Source: Sideroxydans sp. CL21
Lineage (GTDB): Bacteria > Pseudomonadota > Gammaproteobacteria > Burkholderiales > Gallionellaceae
Direction of reading: 5' to 3'
DNA length: 64,000 bases
Assembly (NCBI RefSeq): GCF_902459525.1
Contig: NZ_LR699166.1
Coordinates: 3,112,501 to 3,176,500 of the forward strand
The stretch's first letter is position 1. Each line of letters opens with the position of its first letter. The notes below the pieces were generated by a model that was not told where the DNA came from, searched no databases, and saw nothing but the letters and a program-made list of their open reading frames with translations. This document shows, piece after piece, positions 52,787 to 60,889 of this stretch. The position numbers were made by a program, and so were the translations under genes.

Positions 52787-52812
52787 AAAAAAGCGGGCTG
52801 CAGGCAGCCCGC
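52787..52812 (-). terminator. Intrinsic terminator of the OmpA-family gene
   Basis: On the minus strand GCGGGCTGC / GCAGCCCGC, a 9-bp stem with a 2-nt loop (or 8 bp with 4 nt), followed by six T. It lies 22 nt after the gene's stop. Confidence 0.9.
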
Positions 52813-52834
52813 TCGTCATGAAGTAAAGTCTGGA

Positions 52835-53506
52835 TTACTGCGCTACATGTTCCACCGAGTTGATTTCCACACGGCGGTTCTGTGCGCGACCTGCTGCGGT
52901 CCCGTTGTCGCCAACCGGATTTGCAGAACCCTTGCCATCGGTTGTAATACGACTTGCAGCAACACCCTTACCGGTCAGATATGCCTTGACTGATTCCGCG
53001 CGTTCCCTGGACAGGACCTGATTGGCCGCCTCTTTTCCGCGGTTGTCCGTATAACCTACAACCGCCAAATTCGCATCTTTGTATTTTGCCGCGAATTCCA
53101 CAACGGTATCCAATTGCCCGAATGCTCCCGACTTGAGCTTCGCCGAACCCGTATCAAAATTGGCACCTTCAATGGTAATGGGCTTGTCAGTGAAGATTGT
53201 CTTCGGGGCAGGGGCAGGCGCAGGAACTGGTGCGGGGGCAGCTACAGCAACTGCCGGTGCAGGCGCCGGTGCGGTTGTTTTGGGTGACGTCGGCATGCCC
53301 TCGTTTGCGGGAACGCCATCGCATCCCGGAATCGCCATGGCAGGAGTCCAGAAGCCGGTATGCCAGCACTGCCCAAAATTGTTCGTTACGATTTGTCCGG
53401 TTGAATTTACTGCATATCCATTAGGTGCTGTTGTTGCCGAAATTGCCTGCATGCTGACCATCGCAAAGAAGGTGGCAAGTAGAGAAAGGGCTATTGATTT
53501 TTTCAT
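52835..53506 (-). CDS. OmpA-family outer-membrane/peptidoglycan-binding protein
   Basis: 223 aa from ATG 53506, signal peptide MKKSIALSLLATFFAMVSMQ ending ISA. There is no barrel: a short N-terminal part (QCWHTGFWTPAMAIPGCDG) then an Ala/Pro-rich tether (~75-105) and an OmpA-like domain (~110-223) with NRGKEAANQVLSRERAESV and GRAQNRRVEI. The WHTGFWTP segment is found in several betaproteobacterial OmpA-like proteins. It anchors envelope to peptidoglycan. Confidence 0.92.
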   Translation of the reverse strand: MKKSIALSLLATFFAMVSMQAISATTAPNGYAVNSTGQIVTNNFGQCWHTGFWTPAMAIPGCDGVPANEGMPTSPKTTAPAPAPAVAVAAPAPVPAPAPAPKTIFTDKPITIEGANFDTGSAKLKSGAFGQLDTVVEFAAKYKDANLAVVGYTDNRGKEAANQVLSRERAESVKAYLTGKGVAASRITTDGKGSANPVGDNGTAAGRAQNRRVEINSVEHVAQ

Positions 53507-54017
53507 TTTAATATTTCCTTTGATTTTTTTTGTTCGCCATGAATTTGTTTCTTTGGTAATTATATACCGTCGGCAATCTCCCAACTGATTGTCATAGCAT
53601 CTTGCCCGACTGGAGTTTGCAGCTTTGAAAGCTCGAACATCAATAAGTTATGGCAAGCCGCAGGTCACAGAGTTACGTAATCGGGAAGTGAAAGTTAAAT
53701 CCCGATTTTTTGAATGGTTAAGTGGGCGCTTGAAATGTGAATCGTTAAGACTGGAAAAACAGATGCTTGGCCTGAGGGATGTAGGCAGTCAGAACTCAGC
53801 CCAAAGCTTGCAGTTACAGCGTGTCCGCTGCCGCGGCAATGAAGTTCCAATGTACAATGTTTACAGGCAGAAACGTATTCCGGAGAGCAATCAAAAGCCG
53901 TCAGGATAGTTTTTTTGTGGCCTCGTACACATACCTTTTTCAGGTATATTGTTAAACATAACCAAAAACATCTTGGCCGCCTTGTGGTTGACATGAACAC
54001 CTACGAATTGCAGAAAC
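53507..54017. other. Intergenic region without a supported gene
   Basis: About 510 bp. The first ~80 bp serve as leader and promoter for the OmpA gene (T-rich). The rest holds a 94-codon plus-strand ORF from a TTG (53625-53909) and a 101-codon minus-strand ORF, neither with family motifs, Shine-Dalgarno or plausible composition. I see nothing else. Confidence 0.5.
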
Positions 54018-54965
54018 TTGGATAAGCCTGTATCAGAATTGCCACGCTTCGTGCGGTGTTGGAAGATCTGTTGTAGTTTGATTTTTCTGCTGTCCCTTCC
54101 CTTGCTCGCGTATGGCGCGGATGACTTGCGCGTTTTGGTGGTGCTCAGCGAGAGCTTGACGCCATATCAGACCTTTGCGAAAACCTTCCGGCAGAATCTG
54201 CCTTCAAATATCCTTGTGAGCGTATTGGAACATCCCGAGGAATTTTCAGTAAATGATCAGCAGGCAGATTTGATAGTAACGGTAGGAGTCAAAGCGACCG
54301 ATTTGATGATGGACAAAGCCGCACCTGTTTTGGCCGTGATGATACCCAGCACGATGTACCTTGATCTGCAGATAAAGCAAACTCGCGTTAAACAGATTTC
54401 CGCGATCTATATAGATCAGCCTTTGTCGCGGCAGGTGGCTTTGTTAAGCGCGGCATTGCCCGAGAGCAGACGCGTAGGGGTACTGTATTCTGAAGGGTCG
54501 CGAATAGACCTGAAGGAATTGCACAATGAACTGGACAGGCAAGGCTATAAGCTGATTGCAAAGAAAATGCAAGGCAGTGAGACCCTGTCCTCCGATCTGG
54601 ATGATGTGCTGGAACATAGCGATGTGTTGCTCGCAATCCCGGATAGCAATATTTTCAACAGCAGCTATATCCGCAATATCCTGCTGAGCAGTTACCGGCA
54701 GCACATACCCCTCGTCGGGCTGTCCCAAGCTTATGTCAATGCTGGCGCATTGTGCGCAATATTTTCCACCCCGGAGCAATTGGCTGCACAAGCAAGTGCC
54801 GAGGTCCTTTTGTTTGCACAATCGCGACATTTGCCCGGCCCGCAGCCCCCTGCGCTTTTTACCATCGCCGTCAATCGGGAAGTCGCCAGAACGTTAGACA
54901 TAACAATAAAATCGCCGGATTCGCTGCATATGCAAATCGAAAATAGGGGTGGGGTAAAACGGTGA
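54018..54965 (+). CDS. ABC-transporter-like substrate-binding protein next to a TonB receptor
   Basis: 315 aa, exported: hydrophobic signal CCSLIFLLSLPLLAYGA, then a periplasmic binding-protein fold (DDLRVLVVLSESLTPYQTF, ESRRVGVLYSEGS, VLLAIPDSNIF, HIPLVGLSQAYVNAGAL). This resembles the PF04392-type binding proteins often found beside TonB-dependent receptors. The TTG at 54018 is the listed start; a GTG at ~54051 is an alternative and neither has a strong ribosome site. No permease or ATPase is near, so it may act in sensing rather than transport. Confidence 0.75.
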   Translation: MDKPVSELPRFVRCWKICCSLIFLLSLPLLAYGADDLRVLVVLSESLTPYQTFAKTFRQNLPSNILVSVLEHPEEFSVNDQQADLIVTVGVKATDLMMDKAAPVLAVMIPSTMYLDLQIKQTRVKQISAIYIDQPLSRQVALLSAALPESRRVGVLYSEGSRIDLKELHNELDRQGYKLIAKKMQGSETLSSDLDDVLEHSDVLLAIPDSNIFNSSYIRNILLSSYRQHIPLVGLSQAYVNAGALCAIFSTPEQLAAQASAEVLLFAQSRHLPGPQPPALFTIAVNREVARTLDITIKSPDSLHMQIENRGGVKR

Positions 54966-55135
54966 TGCGAAAATCTGTGGCAACATGTTTGTTGCGGCGC
55001 CCCGACGCGAGAGCAATCAGGGTATTGAATGCGGACTCTTCAATATTGTTTGCTTACGGTGATCTTGCCGGCATCGACGCGGACATGCCAGAAGATATGT
55101 GCTTCGGCAGTAATGAATTATATTTTTTTGATTAA
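54965..55135 (+). pseudogene. Short ORF resembling a fragment of a sensor (CHASE8-like) domain
   Basis: A 56-codon ORF whose ATG overlaps the preceding stop (TGATG). It includes LLRRPDARAIRVLNADSSIL followed by FAYGDL, similar to the beginning of periplasmic sensor domains of HAMP/GGDEF proteins (Asp-Gly-Ile-Leu-x-Ala-Ser-Tyr-Gly pattern). It has no membrane segment, HAMP or GGDEF. Between a binding protein and a TonB receptor such a sensor gene is often seen, so this may be what is left of one. It could also be a chance ORF. Confidence 0.35.
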
Positions 55136-55155
55136 TAAAAACGAATAGCCCTGAT

Positions 55156-57180
55156 ATGAAGACTAAGGCACGATATCGTATTCTTTCCGTTTCCATTTTG
55201 TGCCTGGTTGCAAAGGGAACATGGGCAAGCGACTATGCAAGCGACCAGGATTATTTGCAGGAATTCCCGGTTGTATTAAGTGCTTCGCGCTTATCGCAAC
55301 CTTTGTCGGAAGCCCCCAATGCAATGACGGTCATTGATCGCAAGATGATCGCCGAATCCGGCTTTCGCTCGCTCCCCGACGTGTTCAAACTGGTTCCCGG
55401 CATGTATGTCAGTTATTACGCGGGCTCGCAGGCGGTTGTTTCCTACCATGGTGCATTAAGCCAGGATGCCCCTGGCATGCAGGTCCTGATTGACGGCCGC
55501 AGCGTGTATCTCCCTCCTTTCAATACCGTGGACTGGGCGCTGCTGCCGATCACTCTGGATGATATCGAACGCATCGAAGTAATACGCGGACCTGCCGCGG
55601 CTTCGTATGGCGAAAATTCGGTGCATGGCGTGATCAATATCATCACCCGCGATGCCGGTGCAGTTGAAGGCATGAGCATTTCCAACACACGGGGCAACAA
55701 AGGCATCAACGACGGCGCGGTTCATTTTGGAAAGCACGGAGAGACGCTGGATTACCGGATGACGCTGGCTTATACAGCCGATAACGGCTATGACAACCTC
55801 ACCACCCCGCCTAACAACATCACCATGGCCCAGGCACAGAACACGGGGTTGCTCAACAACACCAACGACAGCAATCAGGCGCGCCTGATGAACTATCGCG
55901 CAACCTATCACCCCGATGCCGTGAACGACATCGACGTGCAGTTCGGCTTTACCCACGATGTGATGGGCGTCGGCTTCTGGGACAGTTCGCTCGACAAGCC
56001 GCACAACATGATCGGCTATTCAAACACCGAGCAGATTGAATGGCTGCACCGCACCGACAACACGTCCGAAGTGAGCCTGCGCTTCTACCATATCCAGCAC
56101 AGCACCAACGAGAACTACCTGCTCGGAACGCCTGCCTACACTGTTGCCACTTCGATGGACACCGGGCGCAACGAGATCGAGCTGCAGCATACCTTGAGAA
56201 CTTCCGAATCCAACAGGCTGGTATACGGCGCCGGTTATCGCCAGGACAAGGTGGACGGAAACTCATACTATCCGGTCGCGGTTCCATCGTCTTTCCCGGC
56301 GTCGTTTGCCGTCACCGAGTTCCGGACGTTTGCCAACGACGAATGGCGTTTCAACGACAAACTGATCGTCAACACAGGCGGGATGCTGGAAAAGGATGCC
56401 ATGGGCAACCGGGAATTTTCGCCGCGCGCTTCCCTGAACTACCATCTCACGCCGCAACATACGGTACGGGCAGGCGCGTCAATCGCGCATCGCACGCCGT
56501 CGCTCGGGGAACAGTATGCCAGCCAGGCAAATCCGTACCAGCTCGGATACAAGTATGAACTGAGCCCCTATCCCACTTCCGGCGGTCTGACACCCGAGAA
56601 GATCCTGTCGCGCGAAATCGGTTATCTCGGCGAATTGCGCGACCTGAACACCTCGATCGATCTGCGCCTCTTCAATGACCAGATGAGCAACATGATCTAC
56701 CCGCTGCCCAATTCCGCCCTGTGGGGCAACGGCATGGAGGCCAGCTACCGCGGGGTTGAAACGACCGTCAAATACGCATTCAGCGATTCCGGCAATCTCA
56801 CTTTCAACTACACCGATGAAAACGTCGACAGCAACAGCGGCTCACTGTCGCTCGGGCAACTTAACTCACTGGCGGGAAGCCTGCCGAAAACCATCATCAG
56901 CACGCTGTATGCGCAACGGTTGCCGAACGATGCGATGTTCAGCGCAGCCTACTACTTCCAATCCTCCATGCTCGGATTCGATCGCGGGCCCATCGATTTC
57001 CAGCCCACGCACCGCCGCGTCGACATGCGCCTTGCCCAGCCTTTCAGGGATTTTGGCGGCATGAATGGCGAGGTGGCCGTGGTGGTGCAGAATATGTTCA
57101 ATACTGCTTACACGGAATACATTGCCACCGCTTTATTCAATCGGCGGGCATTTGTCACGCTGACTCTGCACTGGCAATAA
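55156..57180 (+). CDS. TonB-dependent outer-membrane receptor
   Basis: 674 aa. Signal peptide ending TWA; TonB-box-like FPVVLSASRLSQPLSEAP at ~36-53; plug domain (~50-165) with VLIDGRSVYLPPF, IERIEVIRGPAAASYGENSV and GVINIITRD; 22-strand-type barrel to the C-terminal VTLTLHWQ. Substrate unknown; the plug resembles vitamin-B12/siderophore-type receptors. The ending Gln instead of Phe is slightly unusual. No Fur-box-like site was seen in the ~190 bp upstream. Confidence 0.93.
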   Translation: MKTKARYRILSVSILCLVAKGTWASDYASDQDYLQEFPVVLSASRLSQPLSEAPNAMTVIDRKMIAESGFRSLPDVFKLVPGMYVSYYAGSQAVVSYHGALSQDAPGMQVLIDGRSVYLPPFNTVDWALLPITLDDIERIEVIRGPAAASYGENSVHGVINIITRDAGAVEGMSISNTRGNKGINDGAVHFGKHGETLDYRMTLAYTADNGYDNLTTPPNNITMAQAQNTGLLNNTNDSNQARLMNYRATYHPDAVNDIDVQFGFTHDVMGVGFWDSSLDKPHNMIGYSNTEQIEWLHRTDNTSEVSLRFYHIQHSTNENYLLGTPAYTVATSMDTGRNEIELQHTLRTSESNRLVYGAGYRQDKVDGNSYYPVAVPSSFPASFAVTEFRTFANDEWRFNDKLIVNTGGMLEKDAMGNREFSPRASLNYHLTPQHTVRAGASIAHRTPSLGEQYASQANPYQLGYKYELSPYPTSGGLTPEKILSREIGYLGELRDLNTSIDLRLFNDQMSNMIYPLPNSALWGNGMEASYRGVETTVKYAFSDSGNLTFNYTDENVDSNSGSLSLGQLNSLAGSLPKTIISTLYAQRLPNDAMFSAAYYFQSSMLGFDRGPIDFQPTHRRVDMRLAQPFRDFGGMNGEVAVVVQNMFNTAYTEYIATALFNRRAFVTLTLHWQ

Positions 57181-57313
57181 CATTCGGGCATCCGCAATTT
57201 GCGGTTGATTTAGATTTGCTGCCGACGCCTTTGGGCCGGTTTTTGTACTTTGTTCATCTTGCTTGCAGACGTCCGCTCCGCGCAGCAGGGCGATGAAGGG
57301 CGGCCGGATTAGC

Positions 57314-58150
57314 CTACATAAACTTGGCCAGCTGATGCAGATCCCGAATCAAGCTGCGAGAAATGCGATTGAACTCGTCTATCGACTGATCCAGGCTTTC
57401 CCCCGAATTGCTTTGAATCTTGATTACGATGTCCCCGGCGATTTTGTGAAACTCGGCGTGGGTTTTCTTGAGGTTTTCAAAATGGGGTTGGTCGTGGAAT
57501 ATCTTGGAAAAAGGGCTGTGGATCCATTTGCCCAACTCGCATCCCGTGTCAACGGAAACTTCCCCGGGACTGAAAGTCTCTTTAGATTCGCCATTGATCG
57601 CATTCTGGAAGCGCGCTTTCCATTTGATATGAGCCTGAATCGCTTCAGCCAGGTCCAACCCGGAGCGCTGTCCGGAATTGTCCGATTCGAAGACTCCCTT
57701 CTTCTTTTTTAGCCCTAGCCGGTAAAAGAGTCCCGAGTTGGTCTGATAGGTCTGAATGTTCTCGAACAGTTCAAAGTGCCTTACGAAGGGCCGGCTCAGC
57801 AGCGGGTTCTTCAGCATCTGGGCGTAATCGCCTTTTTGGAACTGCAACTGATGGGTGGCGAATGCAATGCCCAGGTTGTAAAGGGAGAATCCATTTTCGA
57901 TCCAGCCCTTCCAGTTGTCTTCCGTTGCGCGCAAATCCCAATCGACCTCGCTGCTGCTGATTCCGGAAAGCGTCGAAGTCGCCATTCCGTGCTCAATGAC
58001 GAGTACACCCCGCGGCCGGGGTTCCCCAATGAAACCGTAACCGACACGGGAAGAAAACGATGCCTTCTGCAAGGGCTCGAAGACTTGGGGCGCCGAGTTC
58101 CATTCATTCTTCAGGTTGGCAATCCATTGTTCAGAGAACAAGGGGATCAT
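57314..58150 (-). CDS. SCP2-like protein with C-terminal CZB zinc-binding domain
   Basis: 278 aa, cytoplasmic. The N-terminal ~105 residues look like an SCP2 sterol-carrier-type lipid-binding fold (IANLKNEWNSAP; ENGFSLYNLGIAFATHQLQF). The C-terminal ~110 residues match the chemoreceptor zinc-binding (CZB) pattern: His in QAHIKWKARF, Cys in GCELGKWIHS, and two His in KKTHAEFHKI. CZB domains bind zinc and regulate chemoreceptors or diguanylate cyclases. Fusion to an SCP2-like part is unusual to me. It stands alone, convergent with the TonB receptor gene. Confidence 0.75.
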   Translation of the reverse strand: MIPLFSEQWIANLKNEWNSAPQVFEPLQKASFSSRVGYGFIGEPRPRGVLVIEHGMATSTLSGISSSEVDWDLRATEDNWKGWIENGFSLYNLGIAFATHQLQFQKGDYAQMLKNPLLSRPFVRHFELFENIQTYQTNSGLFYRLGLKKKKGVFESDNSGQRSGLDLAEAIQAHIKWKARFQNAINGESKETFSPGEVSVDTGCELGKWIHSPFSKIFHDQPHFENLKKTHAEFHKIAGDIVIKIQSNSGESLDQSIDEFNRISRSLIRDLHQLAKFM

Positions 58151-58675
58151 ACTTTCAATTTCCTTGGTTGATTCAGAATCGACTTGCCTGCCATACCGGC
58201 CGGGATGCGGGACTTGAGCGATAGGACCAAATATGAACAGTAGAACATAGCCAGGATATTTAGAACAATGGCGACATTAAGATCCATTTATTATCTCCCT
58301 GTGAGGTTCTTTCAAAACTCCGCATGCGAGCGAAATCAATTGCATTTGACTACGAACAAAGAGGTATGCAGGAACCATTATTCGCAAGATGCAAGATTTC
58401 CTGTAACGCATCCATATCCCCATGTTTATCCTACACAGAATGGCACAAAAATGCCTGGCACCTAAAGAGGTAGCCCAAAGGGGTTGGTAGCGTTCTGATT
58501 TTTATAGCCCGAATGAGTTTGGTTGGGTATACAGGATGCGACAAAGACGTTCTGCGCCAATCGCGAGGTTGCGCGCTTCGGCCACGCGAAGGACCGTTTC
58601 TTGCCCGTTTGTCTTTGCCCTGCGCAACCTCCGCAATGCAGGTCAACTTCTGGCTCATCTTGCCAATTTCGTTTC
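58151..58675. other. Intergenic region with an inverted repeat
   Basis: About 525 bp without a supported gene. A perfect 10-bp inverted repeat GAGGTTGCGC (58565-58574) / GCGCAACCTC (58622-58631) with a 47-nt spacer stands out. The ORFs crossing it in both strands have no domain. It may be the remains of a small mobile repeat. Confidence 0.4.
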
Positions 58676-59167
58676 CTACGAGAGAAGTGATTGAAGATAT
58701 GTTTGGTCAGAATCCAGTGTAAATTGGATAAAACTTATGCTTGAACGGAACGCTTCCTCAGCACTATCGAAGACCGTGGATGTTATTTTCCCTGATACTT
58801 CCAAAACGTGATGTGGGCTTGAAATATCGGCGGGTGGTATATGAATATGCAATTTGACGAGTTTTGAATTTTGCAAATTATGATCGAGGACTAAATTAAG
58901 CCCTTTCATCGAAATATCCTTAACTATGCCTTGGAATACATCGTGTCCGTCAACACGCACTTCGGCATGCCATTTGAAGTGTGGGTGAGGCTCGTCATGT
59001 ATGTCTCTGGTCTTTCTTTGATCAGCAGTGGCAGTTGGAATTACATCGGCAATAGGGACGCCATCGCCACTGCCAACCTTGGTATTTGGCGGGATCTCCT
59101 CAATGTCTTTCGGTGGCAAGTCAGCGGTATCACCGGTTGGGGAATTCGATAAATTTTCTTCAACCAT
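58676..59167 (-). CDS. PilZ-like domain protein
   Basis: 163 aa, cytoplasmic. The N-terminal ~55 residues are acidic and Pro/Thr-rich, probably disordered. The rest resembles PilZ: VFQGIVKDISMKGLNLVL has the D-x-S-x-x-G motif, but the RxxxR arm that clamps c-di-GMP is not evident (WHAEVRVDG). c-di-GMP binding is therefore doubtful. The neighbours, SCP2-CZB and Spy genes, give no direct function. Confidence 0.65.
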   Translation of the reverse strand: MVEENLSNSPTGDTADLPPKDIEEIPPNTKVGSGDGVPIADVIPTATADQRKTRDIHDEPHPHFKWHAEVRVDGHDVFQGIVKDISMKGLNLVLDHNLQNSKLVKLHIHIPPADISSPHHVLEVSGKITSTVFDSAEEAFRSSISFIQFTLDSDQTYLQSLLS

Positions 59168-59546
59168 GCCTTATCACCTAATGAAGGGAGTCTTGAAAGT
59201 CTCTTTCGGTATGTAAAAGCAGTACTCCCAAGGTTGACTTACCACTGCGAGCAGCCACAATCAAATGACCGCTTTGTCCGACTGCGGGATGTCAAACATT
59301 TTACTCGCCGGTGCCCGTTGCGCAATCAATCCCGGTCGTTCAGTTTGGCATATGTGAAATTCCGCAGATGGCACAACTGAGATATTCATAATCATGGCGA
59401 TCAACACGGTTTGGTTTGATTGCACAAATGACAACGGGCACAGCCTGATAGAAGGCCGCGCCCGTTGCTCGAAGTTTCCGCCTGGCAGGATGGCTGGCAA
59501 CGCCAGCACTCTCAAGCAGTGCGGTGTTGCACTGGATCAATGATGG
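59168..59546. other. Intergenic region, nothing recognised
   Basis: About 380 bp between the PilZ-like and Spy-like genes, both on the minus strand. Several small ORFs occur, none with a motif. The part next to 59167 presumably holds the PilZ gene promoter. No clear terminator hairpin with T-run was found. Confidence 0.4.
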
Positions 59547-60005
59547 TTACTTGCCGCGCCAATGTCCACGGTCTCCCGGATGAGGCATTTGATCGTCGAA
59601 GATCTTCTGCTGTTCCGGCGTCAGTACCGCGTAGAACTCTTTAAGCGCAGCCAGATGATCGGTCATTTTTGCCTCCATGGCTTTCATGTGTTCCAGGCCT
59701 TTTTCCAGACGTTGCGGCGCATTCAGCTTATCCATTTCGGCAGGATCAGGACGGGTCGTGCCGTCCATCATCGGTGGCTGGGCCGCGAATTTCTTCCACG
59801 CGGTTTCTTGCTGCGCAGTCAATTTCAATTTGTCGTGCAATTTGGCCAGATGCTGCTCGTGGTACTTTTCCATCTTGGCCGAGTCCCAGCCCATCATGCC
59901 GCCGTGCCCTCCGTATCCGCAGTCTTCGCCGCCGTGGGCATACACACTTGCGGACAAGGCGGCGATTGCCACCCCCGCCAATAACATCTTCACTGATTTA
60001 TTCAT
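59547..60005 (-). CDS. Spy/CpxP-family periplasmic protein (LTxxQ motif)
   Basis: 152 aa, signal peptide ending VYA. A His/Gly/Met-rich N-terminal stretch (HGGEDCGYGGHGGMMG) could bind metal. Two LTxxQ signatures, LTAQQ and LTPEQQ, mark the Spy/CpxP chaperone and stress-sensor family; helices between them form the cradle. It is divergent from a response regulator/kinase pair, an arrangement like cpxP-cpxRA. Confidence 0.88.
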   Translation of the reverse strand: MNKSVKMLLAGVAIAALSASVYAHGGEDCGYGGHGGMMGWDSAKMEKYHEQHLAKLHDKLKLTAQQETAWKKFAAQPPMMDGTTRPDPAEMDKLNAPQRLEKGLEHMKAMEAKMTDHLAALKEFYAVLTPEQQKIFDDQMPHPGDRGHWRGK

Positions 60006-60159
60006 AATCGTTCTCCATCGTATCGGTTGAATGACGTGCCTCGAAGCACGGTGCCCATTTAACTCGTTGCATGTATCCGGTGTATGTCAGGCAACGAACA
60101 TTTTGTACAGAATTGTATCGGCCGCCCGCAATCGCCGATTTCGTTGTAATGTCCGCCCC

Positions 60160-60888
60160 ATGACGACAACTGCCACACCGCCGCGCATCCTGGTCGTGGA
60201 TGACGATGCAGACATCCGCAGCCTGCTGGCCGACTACCTCGGCGAGCAAGGCTGGCTGATCAGCACCGCACAGGATGGTACAACCATGCAGCAGGTGCTT
60301 GACACCACGCCGATCGACTTGATCGTGCTGGATCTCACCCTGCCCGGCAGCGACGGGCTGACCCTATGCCGTGATCTGCGTGCGCGTTCCACCATTCCGG
60401 TCATCATGCTGACTGCGCGCAGCGCACCACTGGACCGTATCCTGGGGTTGGAGATGGGCGCCGACGACTATTTGTGCAAGCCGTTCGAACCGCGCGAATT
60501 GCTGGTGCGTATCCGCAACATTTTGCGCCGCAGCAGTACGGTGACTAATGAAATATCCGGCTCCGCATCGTTGTGGCACTTCGCCGGCTGGACGCTGGAC
60601 GAGACCACCCGGCAATTGCAGAACAGTGCCGGGCTGGTGGTCATGCTCTCCGGTGGCGAATACCGTTTACTCAAGGCCCTATTGGAACGCCCCAACCGCG
60701 CGCTCAATCGCGACCAGTTGTTGACCCTGACCCAGGGCCGCGAGACCGACCCGCTCGACCGTTCCATCGATTTGCATATCAGCCGCCTGCGCCAGAAGCT
60801 GGGCGACGATGCCCGTGCGCCGAAACTCATCAAGACGCTGCGCAACGAAGGGTATCTGCTGGCGGCTACAGTAAAGCGAGGTGAATGA
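60160..60888 (+). CDS. OmpR-family response regulator
   Basis: 242 aa from ATG 60160. Receiver domain (~8-122) with acidic pocket DDD (14-16), phospho-acceptor Asp58 (IVLDLTLPG), Thr85 and Lys107. The C-terminal winged-helix DNA-binding domain (~140-238) contains LSGGEYRLLKALLERP and VDLHISRLRQKLG-like SIDLHISRLRQKLG. It ends 2 nt before the kinase ATG. The 154-bp gap to the divergent Spy-like gene probably contains its target promoter. Confidence 0.94.
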   Translation: MTTTATPPRILVVDDDADIRSLLADYLGEQGWLISTAQDGTTMQQVLDTTPIDLIVLDLTLPGSDGLTLCRDLRARSTIPVIMLTARSAPLDRILGLEMGADDYLCKPFEPRELLVRIRNILRRSSTVTNEISGSASLWHFAGWTLDETTRQLQNSAGLVVMLSGGEYRLLKALLERPNRALNRDQLLTLTQGRETDPLDRSIDLHISRLRQKLGDDARAPKLIKTLRNEGYLLAATVKRGE

Positions 60889-60889
60889 G

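Noticed and set aside
53625-53909. 94-codon plus-strand ORF
   Set aside because: TTG start, no Shine-Dalgarno, no domain and irregular composition.
58431-58658. 75-codon minus-strand ORF with Arg/Pro-rich product
   Set aside because: No domain and no ribosome site; it crosses the inverted repeat and looks like non-coding DNA.
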